A stretch of 60,648 nt of DNA, taken from contig JALSJE010000078.1 of assembly GCA_026989495.1 (NCBI GenBank), forward strand, positions 1 to 60,648. Direction: 5' to 3'. The number at the start of each line of letters is the position of its first letter. The first letter of the stretch is position 1. Under the pieces are notes generated by a model. It worked only from the letters and a program-made list of their open reading frames with translations. It was not told the origin of the DNA and did no database searches. The stretch is from Gammaproteobacteria bacterium (lineage in GTDB: Bacteria > Pseudomonadota > Gammaproteobacteria > S144-34). This document shows, one piece after another, positions 46,691 to 57,059 of this stretch. The translations under genes were made by a program, and so were the position numbers.

Positions 46691-48489
46691 GGCGCGGCCT
46701 CCCCAGCCGCGCCGAGCCGCGCCAGGGCCTGCGCCAGCAGGGCCCGGCGGGCGGGCTCCTTCGTCACGGCCAGCAGGGCGCGGTACTGGCGCGCGGCGTC
46801 CTCGCGCAGTCCGGCGGCCGCCAGGGCCTCGGCCGCCCGGAAGCGGGCGCTGCGGCCCCAGGGGTCCAGCCCCCCGGCGGCGGCCAGGGCCGAGCGCAGG
46901 TAGTGGCGCGCCGCCTCCAGGTGCTCGCCCAGGGCCTTCCAGGAGTCGGCCATCCAGTACCAGCGTTCGCGGGCGCGGCGCCGATCCGGCACCCGCGAGC
47001 CTGCCGCCTCCAGCACGGACAGGGCCTCGCGGTGCGCCCCCGCCGCCTGGAGGTCGAAGACCACCTGCATGAGGCGATCGTAGCGCGCGGGCGGCCAGTC
47101 CCGCACGAGCCCGAGCAGGGCGCGCAGCGCCGCCGCGCCTTCCGCGGGGCGCCCGCCCAGGGCCAGGACCCGGGCCCGCTGGAGGCGCCAGTCCACGGGA
47201 TCGACGCCCGGCGGCGGGGCTTCCAGGCCGGCGAGCACGCGCGAGGCCAGATCCACGCGGCCTGCGGCCAGCGCCGCCTCGGCGGCCCGGTAGCGCACGG
47301 CGGGCGGCAAGGATGCGGGATCCGGGAAGCGGCGCGGATCGAGGAAGACCGCGCCTGCGAGCGCCGTCCCGCCGGGCAGCCCGGCCAGCGCCACGGCCAG
47401 CGCCTCGGCGGCGGCCGCGCGCACCGCCTCCCCGGTGGCGTGGCGCGCCAGCCACGCAAGCAGCGCCCGGCGCAGCTCGGGGGCGAGCCGCCGCTGCCGG
47501 GCGAGCGCGAGCCAGGCCGCGTCGTCGCCGACGAGCAGCCCGCGGGCATTGGCTTCGCGCTCGGCCGCCTCGCGCCAGGCGGCCCACAGGGTCGCGCGCA
47601 CGCCCATGGGGAAGGGGTCGGGGCCTGCGGCCCGCCGCTTCCCGCCCCCGAGCGGCGGCCAGGCGGCGAGCGCAGCCTCCAGGGCGCGCAGTCGTGCCGG
47701 GGTGTCGCCCGCCCGGGCCGCCGCCTCCGCCGCCACGCGCCAGGCGGCCTGCCGCAGCCAGGCGGGCGGCGCCCCCTCGCCAGCCCGGGCGCCGAGCGCG
47801 GCGGCGGCCCTGGCCACCCCCTTGGGGGGCTCGCCGCCGCTGCGCAGCGCCGCCAGCAGGCGCCACACCCGCGCCTCCAGGCCCTCGAGCCCCGCCAGCA
47901 GCTCCAGGGCCTCGGTGGGCTGGCCGAGGGCGAGCAGGAGACGTGCCGCGGCGGTGCGCGCCAGCGCATCCCCCGGCCCCAGATCCTGGCGCAGCCGCCG
48001 GAGCGCCACGGCGGCGGCCTCCCGCAGGCCCTCGGCTGCGTAGCTCTGGGCCACGAGCCGTCGCCAGGCCGCGAGCACATCGGACGGCGGGGGCGCCTCG
48101 CCGCCCCAGATCAGGCGGCGCAGCAGGGCGCGCGCCGCGGCAGGCCGGCCCAGGGCGAGCATCGCGCGGGCCCGCAGGGCGAGGGCCCGGGTCCGCAGGC
48201 CGGGCGGCGCGGCGCGGGGGAGCGCCGCGGTGCGGGCAGCGAGCGCCTCCCAGCGCCCGGCGGCGGCGAGGAGCTCGAGGCGCAGCGCTTCCCACGCGGC
48301 CCAGCGGCCCGGATCCTCGGCGGCCGTGGGGCCGGCCCCCTCTGCGAGCCGCAGCGCCAGCCCTGGCGCCCCCGCGCGGGCCAGCGCCCGCACCTCCTCG
48401 GGCGTGGGGGCGGCTGCGTGGGGGCCGGCCGCATGGGCCGCGCCGGCGAGGGCGGCGGCCAGGAGCCCGATCCGGCTCAGCCGACCCAC
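46687..48489 (-). CDS. Exported TPR-like repeat protein
   Basis: A 600-residue protein with a signal peptide ([17 protein letters not shown]) and helical tetratricopeptide-like repeats across its length, clearest near the C-terminus ([21 protein letters not shown]). It is very Ala/Leu/Arg-rich. No catalytic motif is seen; a periplasmic scaffold or adaptor is likely. The start is a GTG at 48489 lying 13 bp inside the end of purL, the only start that keeps a full signal peptide. Confidence 0.8.
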   Translation of the reverse strand: MGRLSRIGLLAAALAGAAHAAGPHAAAPTPEEVRALARAGAPGLALRLAEGAGPTAAEDPGRWAAWEALRLELLAAAGRWEALAARTAALPRAAPPGLRTRALALRARAMLALGRPAAARALLRRLIWGGEAPPPSDVLAAWRRLVAQSYAAEGLREAAAVALRRLRQDLGPGDALARTAAARLLLALGQPTEALELLAGLEGLEARVWRLLAALRSGGEPPKGVARAAAALGARAGEGAPPAWLRQAAWRVAAEAAARAGDTPARLRALEAALAAWPPLGGGKRRAAGPDPFPMGVRATLWAAWREAAEREANARGLLVGDDAAWLALARQRRLAPELRRALLAWLARHATGEAVRAAAAEALAVALAGLPGGTALAGAVFLDPRRFPDPASLPPAVRYRAAEAALAAGRVDLASRVLAGLEAPPPGVDPVDWRLQRARVLALGGRPAEGAAALRALLGLVRDWPPARYDRLMQVVFDLQAAGAHREALSVLEAAGSRVPDRRRARERWYWMADSWKALGEHLEAARHYLRSALAAAGGLDPWGRSARFRAAEALAAAGLREDAARQYRALLAVTKEPARRALLAQALARLGAAGEAAP

Positions 48490-51400
48490 GTGCGCGCGTT
48501 GCGGAAGAAGCGCATCCACGGCCCCTCCTCCGGCCAGCCGTCCGGGTGCCAGGAGAGCTGCACCGTCCGGAACACCCGCTCGGGATGGGGCATGAGGATG
48601 GTCACGCGCCCGTCGCGGGTGGTGAAGCCCGTGAGCCCGCCGGGCGAGCCGTTGGGGTTGTACGGGTAGCGCTCGGCGGGGCGGCGGTGGCCGTCCACGT
48701 AGCGCAGGGCCGCGATCCCCTCGGCCAGCGCCGCCTCGAGGTCGCCCGGCGCGTCGAAGCGGACCCGGCCCTCGCCGTGTGCCACGGCCACGGGCAGGAC
48801 GGAGCCGGCCATGCCGCGCAGGAAGATGGAGGGCGAGTCCAGCACCTCCACCTGCACCAGCCGCGCCTCGAACTGCTCGGAGCGGTTGCGCACGAAGCGT
48901 GGCCAATGGTCGGCGCCCGGGATGATGGGTGCGAGCCGCGCCAGCATCTGGCAGCCGTTGCACACGCCGAGGGCGAAGGTGTCCTCGCGGGCGAAGAAGG
49001 CCTCGAAGGCCTCACGGGCGCGGGGGTTGTAGAGGATGGTGGCGGCCCAGCCGCCGCCGGCGCCGAGCACGTCGCCGTAGGAGAAGCCGCCGCAGGCGGC
49101 CAGCCCCCGGAAGCCCGCCAGCCCCGTCTCGCCGCTCACCAGGGCGGCCATGTGCACGTCCACGGGCTCGAAGCCGGCCCGCTCGAAGGCGGCGGCCATC
49201 TCCAGATGGCCGTTGATGCCCTGCTCGCGCAGGATGGCCACGCGCGGGCGCGCACCCGTGGCCACGTAGGGGGCGGCCACGTCCTCGGCGGGGTCGAAGG
49301 TGAGCCGCGGCGCGAGCCCCGGGTCGTCGCGGTCGAGCAGCCCGTCGTGCTCCTCGCGCGCGCAGTCCGGGTTGTCGCGCAGGGCCTGCATGCGGAAGGT
49401 CGTCTCCTGCCAGGCGCGCTGGAGCTCGACCCGGTCCTCGTCCAGCAGCACGCGGCCGCCGTGGCGCAGCAGCACGCGGTCGTCCGGGCGCGGGGCGCCG
49501 ATGACGTGCGTGTGGCGCCCGAGGCCCGCGGCCCGGAAGGCCTCCAGCACACGCTCGCGGTCGGCGCGACGCACCTGCAGCACCGCGCCGAGCTCCTCGC
49601 AGAAGAGCGCCGCCACCGGATCCCCGCCCAGGGCCGAGAGGTCGGCCTCGATGCCGCAGCGCGCGGCGAAGCCCATCTCGCACAGGGCGAGGAACAGGCC
49701 TCCGTCGGAGCGGTCGTGGTAGGCCAGCAGCAGGCCCGCCTCGTTGAGGCGCTGGATCGTACCGAAAAAAGCGCGCAGGGCGCGGGGGTCGTCGAGGTCG
49801 GGGCCGTGGTGGCCGATCTCGCCGTGCACCTGGGCGAGCGCCGAGCCGCCGAGGCGGTGGCGGCCCTTGCCGAGGTCGACCAGGATCAGGTCGGTCTCGC
49901 CGAGGTCCAGGCGCAGGAGCGGCGTGAGCGTGCGCCGCACGTCCAGCACCGGCGCGAAGGCCGAGACGATGAGCGAGAGCGGGGCCGTGACCTCGCGCAG
50001 CTCGCCGTCCTGCTCCCAGACGGTCTTCATCGAGAGCGAGTCCTTGCCCACCGGGATGGCGATGCCGAGCGCCGGGCACAGCGCCTCGCCCACGGCGCGC
50101 ACGGTGTCGTAGAGGCTGGCGTCCTCACCCGGGTGGCCGGCGGCGGCCATCCAGTTGGCCGAGAGCCGCACCTGGGAGAGGTCGGCGATGCGGGCGGCGG
50201 CGATGTTGGTGATGGCCTCGCCCACCGCCATGCGCCCCGAGGCGGGAGCGTGGATGACGGCGAGGGGGGCGCGCTCGCCCATGGCCATGGCCTCGCCCGT
50301 GTGGCCGCGGTAGTCTGTGGCGGTCACGGCCACGTCCGCGACCGGCGTCTGCCACGGCCCCACCATCTGGTCGCGGCTCACCAGGCCCGTGACCGTGCGA
50401 TCGCCGATGGTGATGAGGAAGGTCTTGGCCGCGCAGGCCGGCAGGCGCAGCACGCGGTAGGCCGCCTCGCGCAGGTCCAGCCCCTCGGTGCGGAACTCCG
50501 GCTTGGGGAAGGGGTGGTGGCGCGCCTCGCGCAGCATGCGCGGGGGCTTGCCCAGCACCACCTCCAGCGGCAGGTCGACCACGAGATTGTCGAAGAGCCC
50601 GTCGGCGACGACCAGGCGCTCGTCCTCGGTCACCTCCCCGATCACCGCCCAGGGGCAGCGCTCGCGCTCGCAGATGGCGCCGAAGCGCTCCAGGTCCTCG
50701 GGGCGGATGGCGAGCACGTAGCGCTCCTGGGCCTCGTTGCACCAGATCTCCATGGGCGACATGCCGGGGTCGTCGCAGGGGATGGCGCGCAGCTCGACGC
50801 GCGCCCCGCGCCCGCTGGCGGCCACCAGCTCCGGGATGGCGTTGGAGAGCCCTCCCGCACCCACGTCGTGGATGGAGAGGATGGGGTTGGCCTCACCCAT
50901 GGCCCAGCAGCGGTCGATCACCTCCTGGCAGCGGCGCTGCATCTCGGGGTTGTCGCGCTGCACCGAGGCGAAGTCGAGCTCCTCGTGGCTCGCGCCGGTG
51001 GCCATGCTGGAGGCCGCGCCGCCGCCGAGCCCGATGGGAAGCGCCGGCCCGCCGAGGACGATGATGGGCGCGCCTGCGGGCAGCGGCGCCTTGGCCACGT
51101 GCGTCTCGCGGATGTTGCCGATGCCGCCCGCGAGCATGATGGGCTTGTGGTAGCCGCGCACCTCGCGCCCCTTCGGCCCCGGCACCTCCATCTCGAAGGT
51201 GCGGAAGTAGCCGCAGATGGCGGGGCGTCCGAACTCGTTGTTGAAGGCCGCCGCCCCGATGGGGCCCTCGAGCATGATCTCCAGCGCCGAGACGATGCGC
51301 CCGGGCCTGCCGTGGTCGCGCTCCCAGGGCTGCTCGAAGCCCGGGATGCGCAGGTTCGAGACCGAGAAGCCCGTGAGCCCCGCCTTGGGCCGCGCGCCGC

Positions 51401-52376
51401 GCCCGGTGGCGCCCTCGTCGCGGATCTCGCCGCCGCTGCCGGTGGCCGCGCCCGGGCGCGGCGAGATGGCCGTGGGGTGGTTGTGGGTCTCGACCTTCAT
51501 GAGGATGTGGATGGGCTCGCGCCGGGCCACATAGCGGCCCGTCGCCGGGTCCACGTACCAGCGCTCGCCTTCGAAGCCCTCGATCACGGCCGCGTTGTCG
51601 CGGTAGGCCGACAGGATCCCCTCGGGGCTCGCCCGGTGGCTCGTGCGGATCATGTCGAAGAGCGAGCGCGCCTGGTGCCGGCCGTCGATGCGCCAGGCGG
51701 CGTTGAAGATCTTGTGCCGGCAGTGCTCGGAGTTCGCCTGGGCGAACATGACGAGCTCGGCATCGGTGGGATTGCGCCCGAGGGCCTGGTAGGCGTCGAG
51801 CAGGTAGCCGATCTCGTCCGCGGAGAGGGCGAGGCCCAGCTCGCGGTTCGCCCGCTCCAGCGCCGCGCGCCCGCCGCCGATCAGGTCCACGGTGCCGAGC
51901 GGCGCAGGCCCGGCCTCGGCGAACAGCCCTTCGGCTTCCTCGAGGGCGGCGAGCACGGTCTCGGTCATGCGATCGTGCAGGAGGACGGCGGCGCGGGCGG
52001 CCTCGTCGCCGTCCACGGGCCCGCCCGTGGCGTCCATCAGGTACCAGGCGGTGCCGCGCTCGATCCGCCGCACGGACCCCAGCCCGCAGTTGCGGAGGAT
52101 GTCGGTGGCCTTGGAGGACCAGGGCGAGATGGTGCCGAGGCGAGGCACCACCAGCACCAGCCGTCCGTCGGGCGGGCACGGGGGCGGGGCCTCGTCGCCG
52201 GCGAGCAGGGCCTCGAGCCGGTCGAGCTCGTCCGGGGTGAGGGCGCGCTCCAGGGCGACGAAGTGGACGTGCTCGGCGTAGAGGTCGTGCACGCCGGGCG
52301 CGCGTGCGCGCACGCGCTCGAGGAGCTTGCGCTTGCGGAACTCGGATAGGGCCGGGCTGCCTCGGAAGTAGCGCAT
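48477..52376 (-). CDS. purL: Phosphoribosylformylglycinamidine synthase, large single-chain form
   Basis: A 1299-residue enzyme of purine synthesis that converts FGAR to FGAM with glutamine and ATP. The order is an N-terminal PurS-like domain, a linker, two AIRS-like halves ([20 protein letters not shown] marks the first) and a C-terminal glutamine amidotransferase with Cys in [10 protein letters not shown] and His-Glu in AHGEGR and PHPERVF. The length is standard for gammaproteobacteria. It is the largest gene in the window. Confidence 0.98.
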   Translation of the reverse strand: MRYFRGSPALSEFRKRKLLERVRARAPGVHDLYAEHVHFVALERALTPDELDRLEALLAGDEAPPPCPPDGRLVLVVPRLGTISPWSSKATDILRNCGLGSVRRIERGTAWYLMDATGGPVDGDEAARAAVLLHDRMTETVLAALEEAEGLFAEAGPAPLGTVDLIGGGRAALERANRELGLALSADEIGYLLDAYQALGRNPTDAELVMFAQANSEHCRHKIFNAAWRIDGRHQARSLFDMIRTSHRASPEGILSAYRDNAAVIEGFEGERWYVDPATGRYVARREPIHILMKVETHNHPTAISPRPGAATGSGGEIRDEGATGRGARPKAGLTGFSVSNLRIPGFEQPWERDHGRPGRIVSALEIMLEGPIGAAAFNNEFGRPAICGYFRTFEMEVPGPKGREVRGYHKPIMLAGGIGNIRETHVAKAPLPAGAPIIVLGGPALPIGLGGGAASSMATGASHEELDFASVQRDNPEMQRRCQEVIDRCWAMGEANPILSIHDVGAGGLSNAIPELVAASGRGARVELRAIPCDDPGMSPMEIWCNEAQERYVLAIRPEDLERFGAICERERCPWAVIGEVTEDERLVVADGLFDNLVVDLPLEVVLGKPPRMLREARHHPFPKPEFRTEGLDLREAAYRVLRLPACAAKTFLITIGDRTVTGLVSRDQMVGPWQTPVADVAVTATDYRGHTGEAMAMGERAPLAVIHAPASGRMAVGEAITNIAAARIADLSQVRLSANWMAAAGHPGEDASLYDTVRAVGEALCPALGIAIPVGKDSLSMKTVWEQDGELREVTAPLSLIVSAFAPVLDVRRTLTPLLRLDLGETDLILVDLGKGRHRLGGSALAQVHGEIGHHGPDLDDPRALRAFFGTIQRLNEAGLLLAYHDRSDGGLFLALCEMGFAARCGIEADLSALGGDPVAALFCEELGAVLQVRRADRERVLEAFRAAGLGRHTHVIGAPRPDDRVLLRHGGRVLLDEDRVELQRAWQETTFRMQALRDNPDCAREEHDGLLDRDDPGLAPRLTFDPAEDVAAPYVATGARPRVAILREQGINGHLEMAAAFERAGFEPVDVHMAALVSGETGLAGFRGLAACGGFSYGDVLGAGGGWAATILYNPRAREAFEAFFAREDTFALGVCNGCQMLARLAPIIPGADHWPRFVRNRSEQFEARLVQVEVLDSPSIFLRGMAGSVLPVAVAHGEGRVRFDAPGDLEAALAEGIAALRYVDGHRRPAERYPYNPNGSPGGLTGFTTRDGRVTILMPHPERVFRTVQLSWHPDGWPEEGPWMRFFRNARTWVG

Positions 52377-52852
52377 GGGTCGCCGCCTCCGCGCGGCGGG
52401 ACGCGCGGAGGCGGCAATGTTAGCGGAAGGGCCCGGAGGACGCCACGGAGGGCGCCTCCCGCAGGGCTAGATGTGATCTCCTAGCACGTAGTTCACAGGC
52501 TCGTTTGGCGCTGTGGCCGGAGGGGTACCGCCCCGTCTGGGACGCGGGAAGAGCGTCCCTGCCGCTCGACGGCGGCCAACGCTCGCCGCCGACGCCCAGC
52601 CGGGGCGCCACCCCCTCCGGCCGGCACACCGATTCCATGGCGGCACGCATGCCTCCGTCGCGAACAAACTGGTGAGAATCCACAGCTAGAGGAAACTCTG
52701 ATCAATCCGCTGCGCGGATTGATCAGCGCTGAGGTGCTTCGCGGTCATTCTGATTTTCCTTGAGTCGTCATGCACTTCCCTGTGCATGGGCCGTCCCGCG
52801 GCCGTCCCTGGCCGCGGGGAAGCTCTGAAAAAATCGGATTTTTCAGAGCTTC
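52377..52852. other. Intergenic region upstream of purL with a large hairpin and a mobile element
   Basis: A 476-bp gap between the chemoreceptor stop and the purL start. Positions 52515-52622 form a long imperfect inverted repeat, and 52691-52853 is copy 2 of the 163-bp element. The purL promoter should lie in 52377-52510 but no convincing box was recognised. Short frames here are Arg/Pro-rich and look non-coding. Confidence 0.7.
52515..52622. repeat. Long imperfect inverted repeat between purL and the chemoreceptor gene
   Basis: The left arm (52515-52544) begins GGCCGGAGGGGTACCGCCCC and the right arm (52593-52622) is nearly its reverse complement (ending ACCCCCTCCGGCC), with a few mismatches. 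A second, inner hairpin CGGCGG...CGCCGCCG lies between the arms. On the minus strand it would sit in the leader of the purL transcript or at the end of the preceding one. Confidence 0.55.
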
Positions 52853-52853
52853 C
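52691..52853. mobile_element. 163-bp MITE-like element, copy 2
   Basis: The same element as 7888-8050. Its first 20 bases (GGAAACTCTGATCAATCCGC) match the reverse complement of its last 20 (GGAAGCTCTGAAAAATCCGA) at 16 of 20 positions. It is flanked by TAGA at 52687-52690 and 52854-52857, a 4-bp target duplication different from that of copy 1. The right end abuts the stop codon of the chemoreceptor gene and supplies one base of it. The terminal 15-bp stem GGAAGCTCTGAAAAA could also act as a hairpin at the 3' end of that transcript. Confidence 0.88.
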
Positions 52854-54886
52854 TAGAGCTTGAAACGGCCCACCAGCCGGTCGAGCTGCTCGGACAGCTC
52901 GGCGAGCTCGTTCAGGTGCGCCACCGCCTGGCGCACGCGCTCGGCGCTCTCGGCCTCCATGGCCGAGATGGACTCCACCGTCTGCGCCATCTCGGCGGTG
53001 GCCGTCGACTGCTGGCTGGCGGCGGCGGCGATCCGGGAGACACGCTCGTTCATGGCGCCCACGCCCGCGGCCATGCGCTGGATCACCTCGGCGGTCTCGC
53101 GCACACGCTGGACCATCGTGCGCGTGGCCTCGGCCACGGTCTCCATCGCCTGCTCGAGGCGGTCGTTGGCGGCCATGTTGTCCTCGATGAGGGCGGCGAT
53201 GCGCGCGGTGGACTCCTGCGTCTTGGTGGCGAGCTCGCGCACCTCGTCGGCCACCACGGCGAAACCGCGCCCCATGTCGCCCGCGCGGGCGGCCTCGATG
53301 GCGGCGTTGAGCGCGAGCAGGTTGGTCTGGTTGGCGATCTCGTTGATGACCGCCACCATCTCCTGCATCTCGCGCGCCTTGCCGCCCGCGCGCTCGACGT
53401 CCTCGCGCAGGCTCCCCACACGCTCGCCCACCCCTTCGGCCTCGCGGCTCGCCACGGCCACGGCCTCGGTGCCGGCCGTGGCCTGCTCGCGGGCCCGCTC
53501 GGCCTCCTCGGCCGCCTCCTGGGCGAGACGCGCGATCTCCACGCTGCTCGCCGACATCTCCTCGGTGGCGGCGGCGGCGCTGCGGGCGCGGTCGGCCGCG
53601 GCGGCGACGTTGGCGGCCACCTGCTCCATCTCCCGGCTCGCGCCGGTGGCCCGCTCGAGCACCCGGCGCGCCACCCCGGCCACCTCGCCCACCATGGCAT
53701 GCAGGCTCTCCATGAGACGGTTGAAGTAGCGCGATGCCTGGCAGACCTCGTCCCGCCCCTTGGACCCCACGCGCCGCGTGAGGTCGCCGTCGCCCTCGGC
53801 GAGCTCGCGCAAGGCCTCGCGCAGCCCGAGGATGGGCCGCAGCACCTGGCTCTGCACCACCCACAGCACCAGCGTCACCACGATGAGGGCCACCGCCACC
53901 AGCGCGCCCTGCAGGCGGCCGTAGCCGTCCGCCTGGGCCAGCACGGCCTCGTTGACCGCTGCCGCGTCCTCGGCGGCCAGCCGCACCAGCGCGTCGATGC
54001 GCTCGCCGATGCGGTCGAGCAGGGGACCGATCTCGGAGCGCACCAGCCAGGCGTCGGTGCGCCAGCGCTCGCCGCCGTGGATCTTCTTGAGCTCGGCGAA
54101 GCCTTCCATGAAGCGCGCGCGCAGCGCGGCCACCTGCCCCAGGCCCTCCTCCTGGTCCAGCGTCAGCGCCTCGCCGTAGCCCCTGAGGCGCTCGAGCAGG
54201 GTCCCGACCTGGCCGTCGTAGAGCTCGACCTCCCGGACCGAGGCCGGCTCGCGGAAGGCGAGGTAGGCCCGGACCCCCCGCATGACCCCCACCCAGGCGT
54301 AGCGCAGCTCGTGCAGGTCGTTGAGGAGGGCCTTGCGCCGGTCCGTGGCCTCCTCGTCCATCTCCGACTGGATCATGTTGCCCACGACCTGGAGCAGCTC
54401 CTGGCTGACCGGGTTCAGGTTCTGGGCCGCGAAGCGCCGGCCCGGGAAGTTGTCGGGCGGGTTCTCGGCCAGCGCGACCATGCGTGCCCGGTAGGCGCGG
54501 AAGCGGCCCACGTCGGCGGCGATGGCCTCCAGCAGCTCCTCGGCCCGCGGATCGCCGAGCAGCCCCTCAATCGCCTGCAGCTCGGCGAGCCGCGCCTCAA
54601 CCCGGCTCAGGCCCTCGAGGTAGGCCGCCTTCTGGGCCGGCTCACGGGTGAGGAGGAAGAAGCCGAGGGCGGCCCGGGCCGCGTCCAGCTCGGCCTTCAG
54701 CGCCAGCGAGGCGCGCATGGCCGGCTGGGCCTCCACGACCGCGCGGTGCAGCCCCGCGCCCAGCCCGGAGACCGCCAGCCGCGAGACCGCCGCCATGGCC
54801 ACGATCACGGCCACCAGCAGCCCGACCGCACCCCAGATCTTGTGCTTGATGGTCATGCCGCCGAGGAAACCGATGGGATTGCGCAT
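52853..54886 (-). CDS. Methyl-accepting chemotaxis protein
   Basis: A 677-residue chemoreceptor. Transmembrane helices at about 18-36 and 328-348 flank a large helical periplasmic domain (about 37-327); a HAMP domain follows, then the signalling coiled coil with the hairpin tip [20 protein letters not shown] and [14 protein letters not shown]. The ligand is unknown. It ends in GRFKL with no CheR-tethering pentapeptide visible. The ATG at 54886 has GGGGGAG upstream; the frame is open further but without conserved sequence. Its TAG stop is partly made by an inserted element. Confidence 0.93.
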   Translation of the reverse strand: MRNPIGFLGGMTIKHKIWGAVGLLVAVIVAMAAVSRLAVSGLGAGLHRAVVEAQPAMRASLALKAELDAARAALGFFLLTREPAQKAAYLEGLSRVEARLAELQAIEGLLGDPRAEELLEAIAADVGRFRAYRARMVALAENPPDNFPGRRFAAQNLNPVSQELLQVVGNMIQSEMDEEATDRRKALLNDLHELRYAWVGVMRGVRAYLAFREPASVREVELYDGQVGTLLERLRGYGEALTLDQEEGLGQVAALRARFMEGFAELKKIHGGERWRTDAWLVRSEIGPLLDRIGERIDALVRLAAEDAAAVNEAVLAQADGYGRLQGALVAVALIVVTLVLWVVQSQVLRPILGLREALRELAEGDGDLTRRVGSKGRDEVCQASRYFNRLMESLHAMVGEVAGVARRVLERATGASREMEQVAANVAAAADRARSAAAATEEMSASSVEIARLAQEAAEEAERAREQATAGTEAVAVASREAEGVGERVGSLREDVERAGGKAREMQEMVAVINEIANQTNLLALNAAIEAARAGDMGRGFAVVADEVRELATKTQESTARIAALIEDNMAANDRLEQAMETVAEATRTMVQRVRETAEVIQRMAAGVGAMNERVSRIAAAASQQSTATAEMAQTVESISAMEAESAERVRQAVAHLNELAELSEQLDRLVGRFKL

Positions 54887-55005
54887 CGCTCGACCACTCC
54901 CCCGCGAATGTCCGCATGCGTGGGCGCACATCCGACGCCCGCCCATGCCCGTATAGCGGCAGGCCGGCGCGCGGCTTGAGCGCGCCGGGGGACGGGGGCG
55001 AACAG

Positions 55006-55030
55006 TGACCCCATACAAATCAACGGGTCA
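55006..55030. repeat. Short inverted repeat, possible element remnant
   Basis: TGACCC (55006-55011) and GGGTCA (55025-55030) bracket an AT-rich spacer (CATACAAATCAAC) that stands out against the local GC content. It may be a fragment of an old mobile element or an operator upstream of the chemoreceptor gene. Confidence 0.35.
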
Positions 55031-55080
55031 GATTGAGCATCAAGGCCTTGCGCCGGCTTCCGGAACCGTTCCAGCGCAGG

Positions 55081-55839
55081 TCATACCCGCATCCAGGGCA
55101 GGGGCTCGTCCTGGCCGGCGCAGGCCAGCTCCTCCGGCCCGCAGCCCAGGGCCGCTGCCAGGGCGGCCCGGGCGTGCCCGGGGGTGTTGTTCTGCTCCGA
55201 CAGGTGCATGGCGACCACGTGGCGCAGCCCCGCCCAGGCGACCTCGGCGGCGAGCGCCGCCGCCTGGGCGTTGCTGAGGTGGCCATAGGGGCCGCCCACG
55301 CGGGCCTTGAGGGTGGGAGGATAGGGCCCCTCGGCCAGCAGCCCCGGGTCGTGGTTGCACTCGAGGAGCAGCGCATGCGCGCCGCCCAGGAGGCGCGCCA
55401 TGTGCGGGGTGACGTGGCCGGCGTCGGTCACCAGGGCGAGGCGCCGGTCGCCGTCGGTAACGACGAGCTGGCAGGGCTCGCGCGCGTCGTGCGGCACCGG
55501 GAAGGGCTCGAAGCGCAGGGCCCCCAGGGCGAAGGGGACGTGGATGTCGAAGGGCCGCAGCCCCACGCCCTCGGTGTCGGCGAGGCTGGCCAGGGTGCCG
55601 GGAGAGCCGAGCAGGGGCAGGCCCCAGCGGCGTGCCAGCATGCAGGCCCCCCGGGCATGGTCGGCGTGCTCGTGGGTGAGCACGATGGCTTCGAGATCCT
55701 CCGGCGCGCAGCCGAGGCGCGCCAGCCGCCGCTCGGTCTCGGCGGCGGAGAAGCCGCAGTCGATCAGGACGCGGGTCCCGTCGGCGGCCACCAGGAGGCC
55801 GTTGCCGCGGCTGCCGCTGCCGAGGACCGCGAAGCGCAA
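55081..55839 (-). CDS. Metallo-beta-lactamase-fold hydrolase (YycJ/WalJ-like)
   Basis: A 252-residue soluble hydrolase with the metal motif LTHEHADHARGA, the N-terminal VLGSGSRGNGLLV loop and later His/Asp ligands (VTDAGHVTPHM, MHLSEQNNTPGH). The layout matches the YycJ group, some members of which are exonucleases. The start is TTG at 55839, with GGAGG 8 bases upstream; no ATG or GTG is available in frame nearby. It lies 19 bp after bamC. Confidence 0.9.
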   Translation of the reverse strand: MRFAVLGSGSRGNGLLVAADGTRVLIDCGFSAAETERRLARLGCAPEDLEAIVLTHEHADHARGACMLARRWGLPLLGSPGTLASLADTEGVGLRPFDIHVPFALGALRFEPFPVPHDAREPCQLVVTDGDRRLALVTDAGHVTPHMARLLGGAHALLLECNHDPGLLAEGPYPPTLKARVGGPYGHLSNAQAAALAAEVAWAGLRHVVAMHLSEQNNTPGHARAALAAALGCGPEELACAGQDEPLPWMRV

Positions 55840-55858
55840 GCCTGCACCCTCCGGCGGC

Positions 55859-57040
55859 TCAGCGGATCTGGCGCTCGAGCAGCTTGAGGATGCGGCCGGC
55901 CGCGTCGGAGCCGAGCGGCCCGCCCTTGACGTCGGCCACGCGCACCACGGTGCGCTCGCCGCTGGAGGCGACCTGAACCTGGTAGGTGACCGCCTCCGAG
56001 GGCCTGTCCTCGCGCCGCCAGAAGGCGAGCCGCGAGAGGAAACCGCGCTTGCGCCTGTCGCCTGCGGCGTCGGCATAGGGATCGGCGTAGCGCACGTAGT
56101 AGACTCCCGCGGCGCGGTCGCGATCCTCGACCATGAAGCCCGCGCGGTCGAGAGCGAGACCCACCAGCCGCCAGGCCTGCGGGAAAGGCTCGCCCACGAG
56201 GAGCGCGGGGCGGCCTTCCTCGTCCTGCCCCAGGCGAACCTCGGTACGGCGTTCGTTCGCCTGCGCCAGCATGCGGCGGGCGCGCTCGCGCTCGGTGCCG
56301 AGATAGATCATGAGGCGTGTCAGCAGCTCGGCCTCGAGGTCCGGGTCGCGCGGACGCGGCTGCCAGGCCGAATCGAAATCCAGCGAATCGTCGCGCGCGT
56401 AGACCTCCTCCACCCCGAAATGGGTGACGTAGATCTCGGTGGTTGCGGGGCCCTGGCCACGCTCGATGCGGATGCGGAAACGGTCGCGCACGGCCGCGGC
56501 ATTGGATGCGCCGAACATCTGGCCGAACAGACGGCGTAATGCGCCCTGAGGCACGTCGATGCGCGTCTCGATCCAGTCGGTCTCGATGAGACCGATGGCC
56601 GACTCCTCGCGCCGGATGCCATAGCCCTGCGACGTGAGGAAGGCGCGCACGCGGAGCCACACCCGGCCAGGCTCATCGTCCACGACCAGCCAGCGCCGGT
56701 CGCCGTCGCGCTCCACACGCACCCCCTCGACCTTCGGCAGCACGCCACGGGCACGCGCCTGGCCGGGCCCGCGCCGCCCGCTGGCGTACTCGGAATAGGT
56801 GGCGATGCCCGAGGGCGAGACATCCGGCACGACGAGGGCATCGTCGGCGGTCGAGCGCGTGAGATCCGGCGGGACCTCGAGGCTGTCCACCTGGCGCGCC
56901 TTCTTGTAGTCGGCGCGCCGGTCGGGGAGCACACGATCGGTGGTCTCCGAGACCCAGGCGCAGCCCGCCAGGGCCGCGAGCGCGACGATGGTCAGGGCCC
57001 GCGCGGCGGGCCGGCGCGTCTTGTGCGGTGTCATTGGCAT
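55859..57040 (-). CDS. bamC: Outer membrane protein assembly factor BamC
   Basis: A 393-residue lipoprotein (lipobox LAALAGC) of the beta-barrel assembly machine. After the lipid anchor comes a long unstructured BamD-binding stretch with the conserved VPPDLTRS-like segment, then two helix-grip domains (about 110-200 and 255-390) with ESAIGLIETDW and GVYYVRYADPY. It lies directly after dapA, the conserved gammaproteobacterial order. The ATG two codons later is an alternative start. Confidence 0.92.
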   Translation of the reverse strand: MPMTPHKTRRPAARALTIVALAALAGCAWVSETTDRVLPDRRADYKKARQVDSLEVPPDLTRSTADDALVVPDVSPSGIATYSEYASGRRGPGQARARGVLPKVEGVRVERDGDRRWLVVDDEPGRVWLRVRAFLTSQGYGIRREESAIGLIETDWIETRIDVPQGALRRLFGQMFGASNAAAVRDRFRIRIERGQGPATTEIYVTHFGVEEVYARDDSLDFDSAWQPRPRDPDLEAELLTRLMIYLGTERERARRMLAQANERRTEVRLGQDEEGRPALLVGEPFPQAWRLVGLALDRAGFMVEDRDRAAGVYYVRYADPYADAAGDRRKRGFLSRLAFWRREDRPSEAVTYQVQVASSGERTVVRVADVKGGPLGSDAAGRILKLLERQIR

Positions 57041-57059
57041 TAGCTACGTCCCGCCCCGC

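Noticed and set aside
47313-52349. A 1678-codon open frame on the plus strand
   Set aside because: It is the antisense of purL and the TPR gene. Its product is an Arg/Pro/His/Gly-rich string without domains, as expected for GC-rich antisense frames; PurL on the minus strand is unmistakable.
52420-52683. Short reading frames on the minus strand between purL and the chemoreceptor gene
   Set aside because: They overlap the large inverted repeat, are Arg/Gly/Pro-rich, lack ribosome sites and match no family that I recognise.
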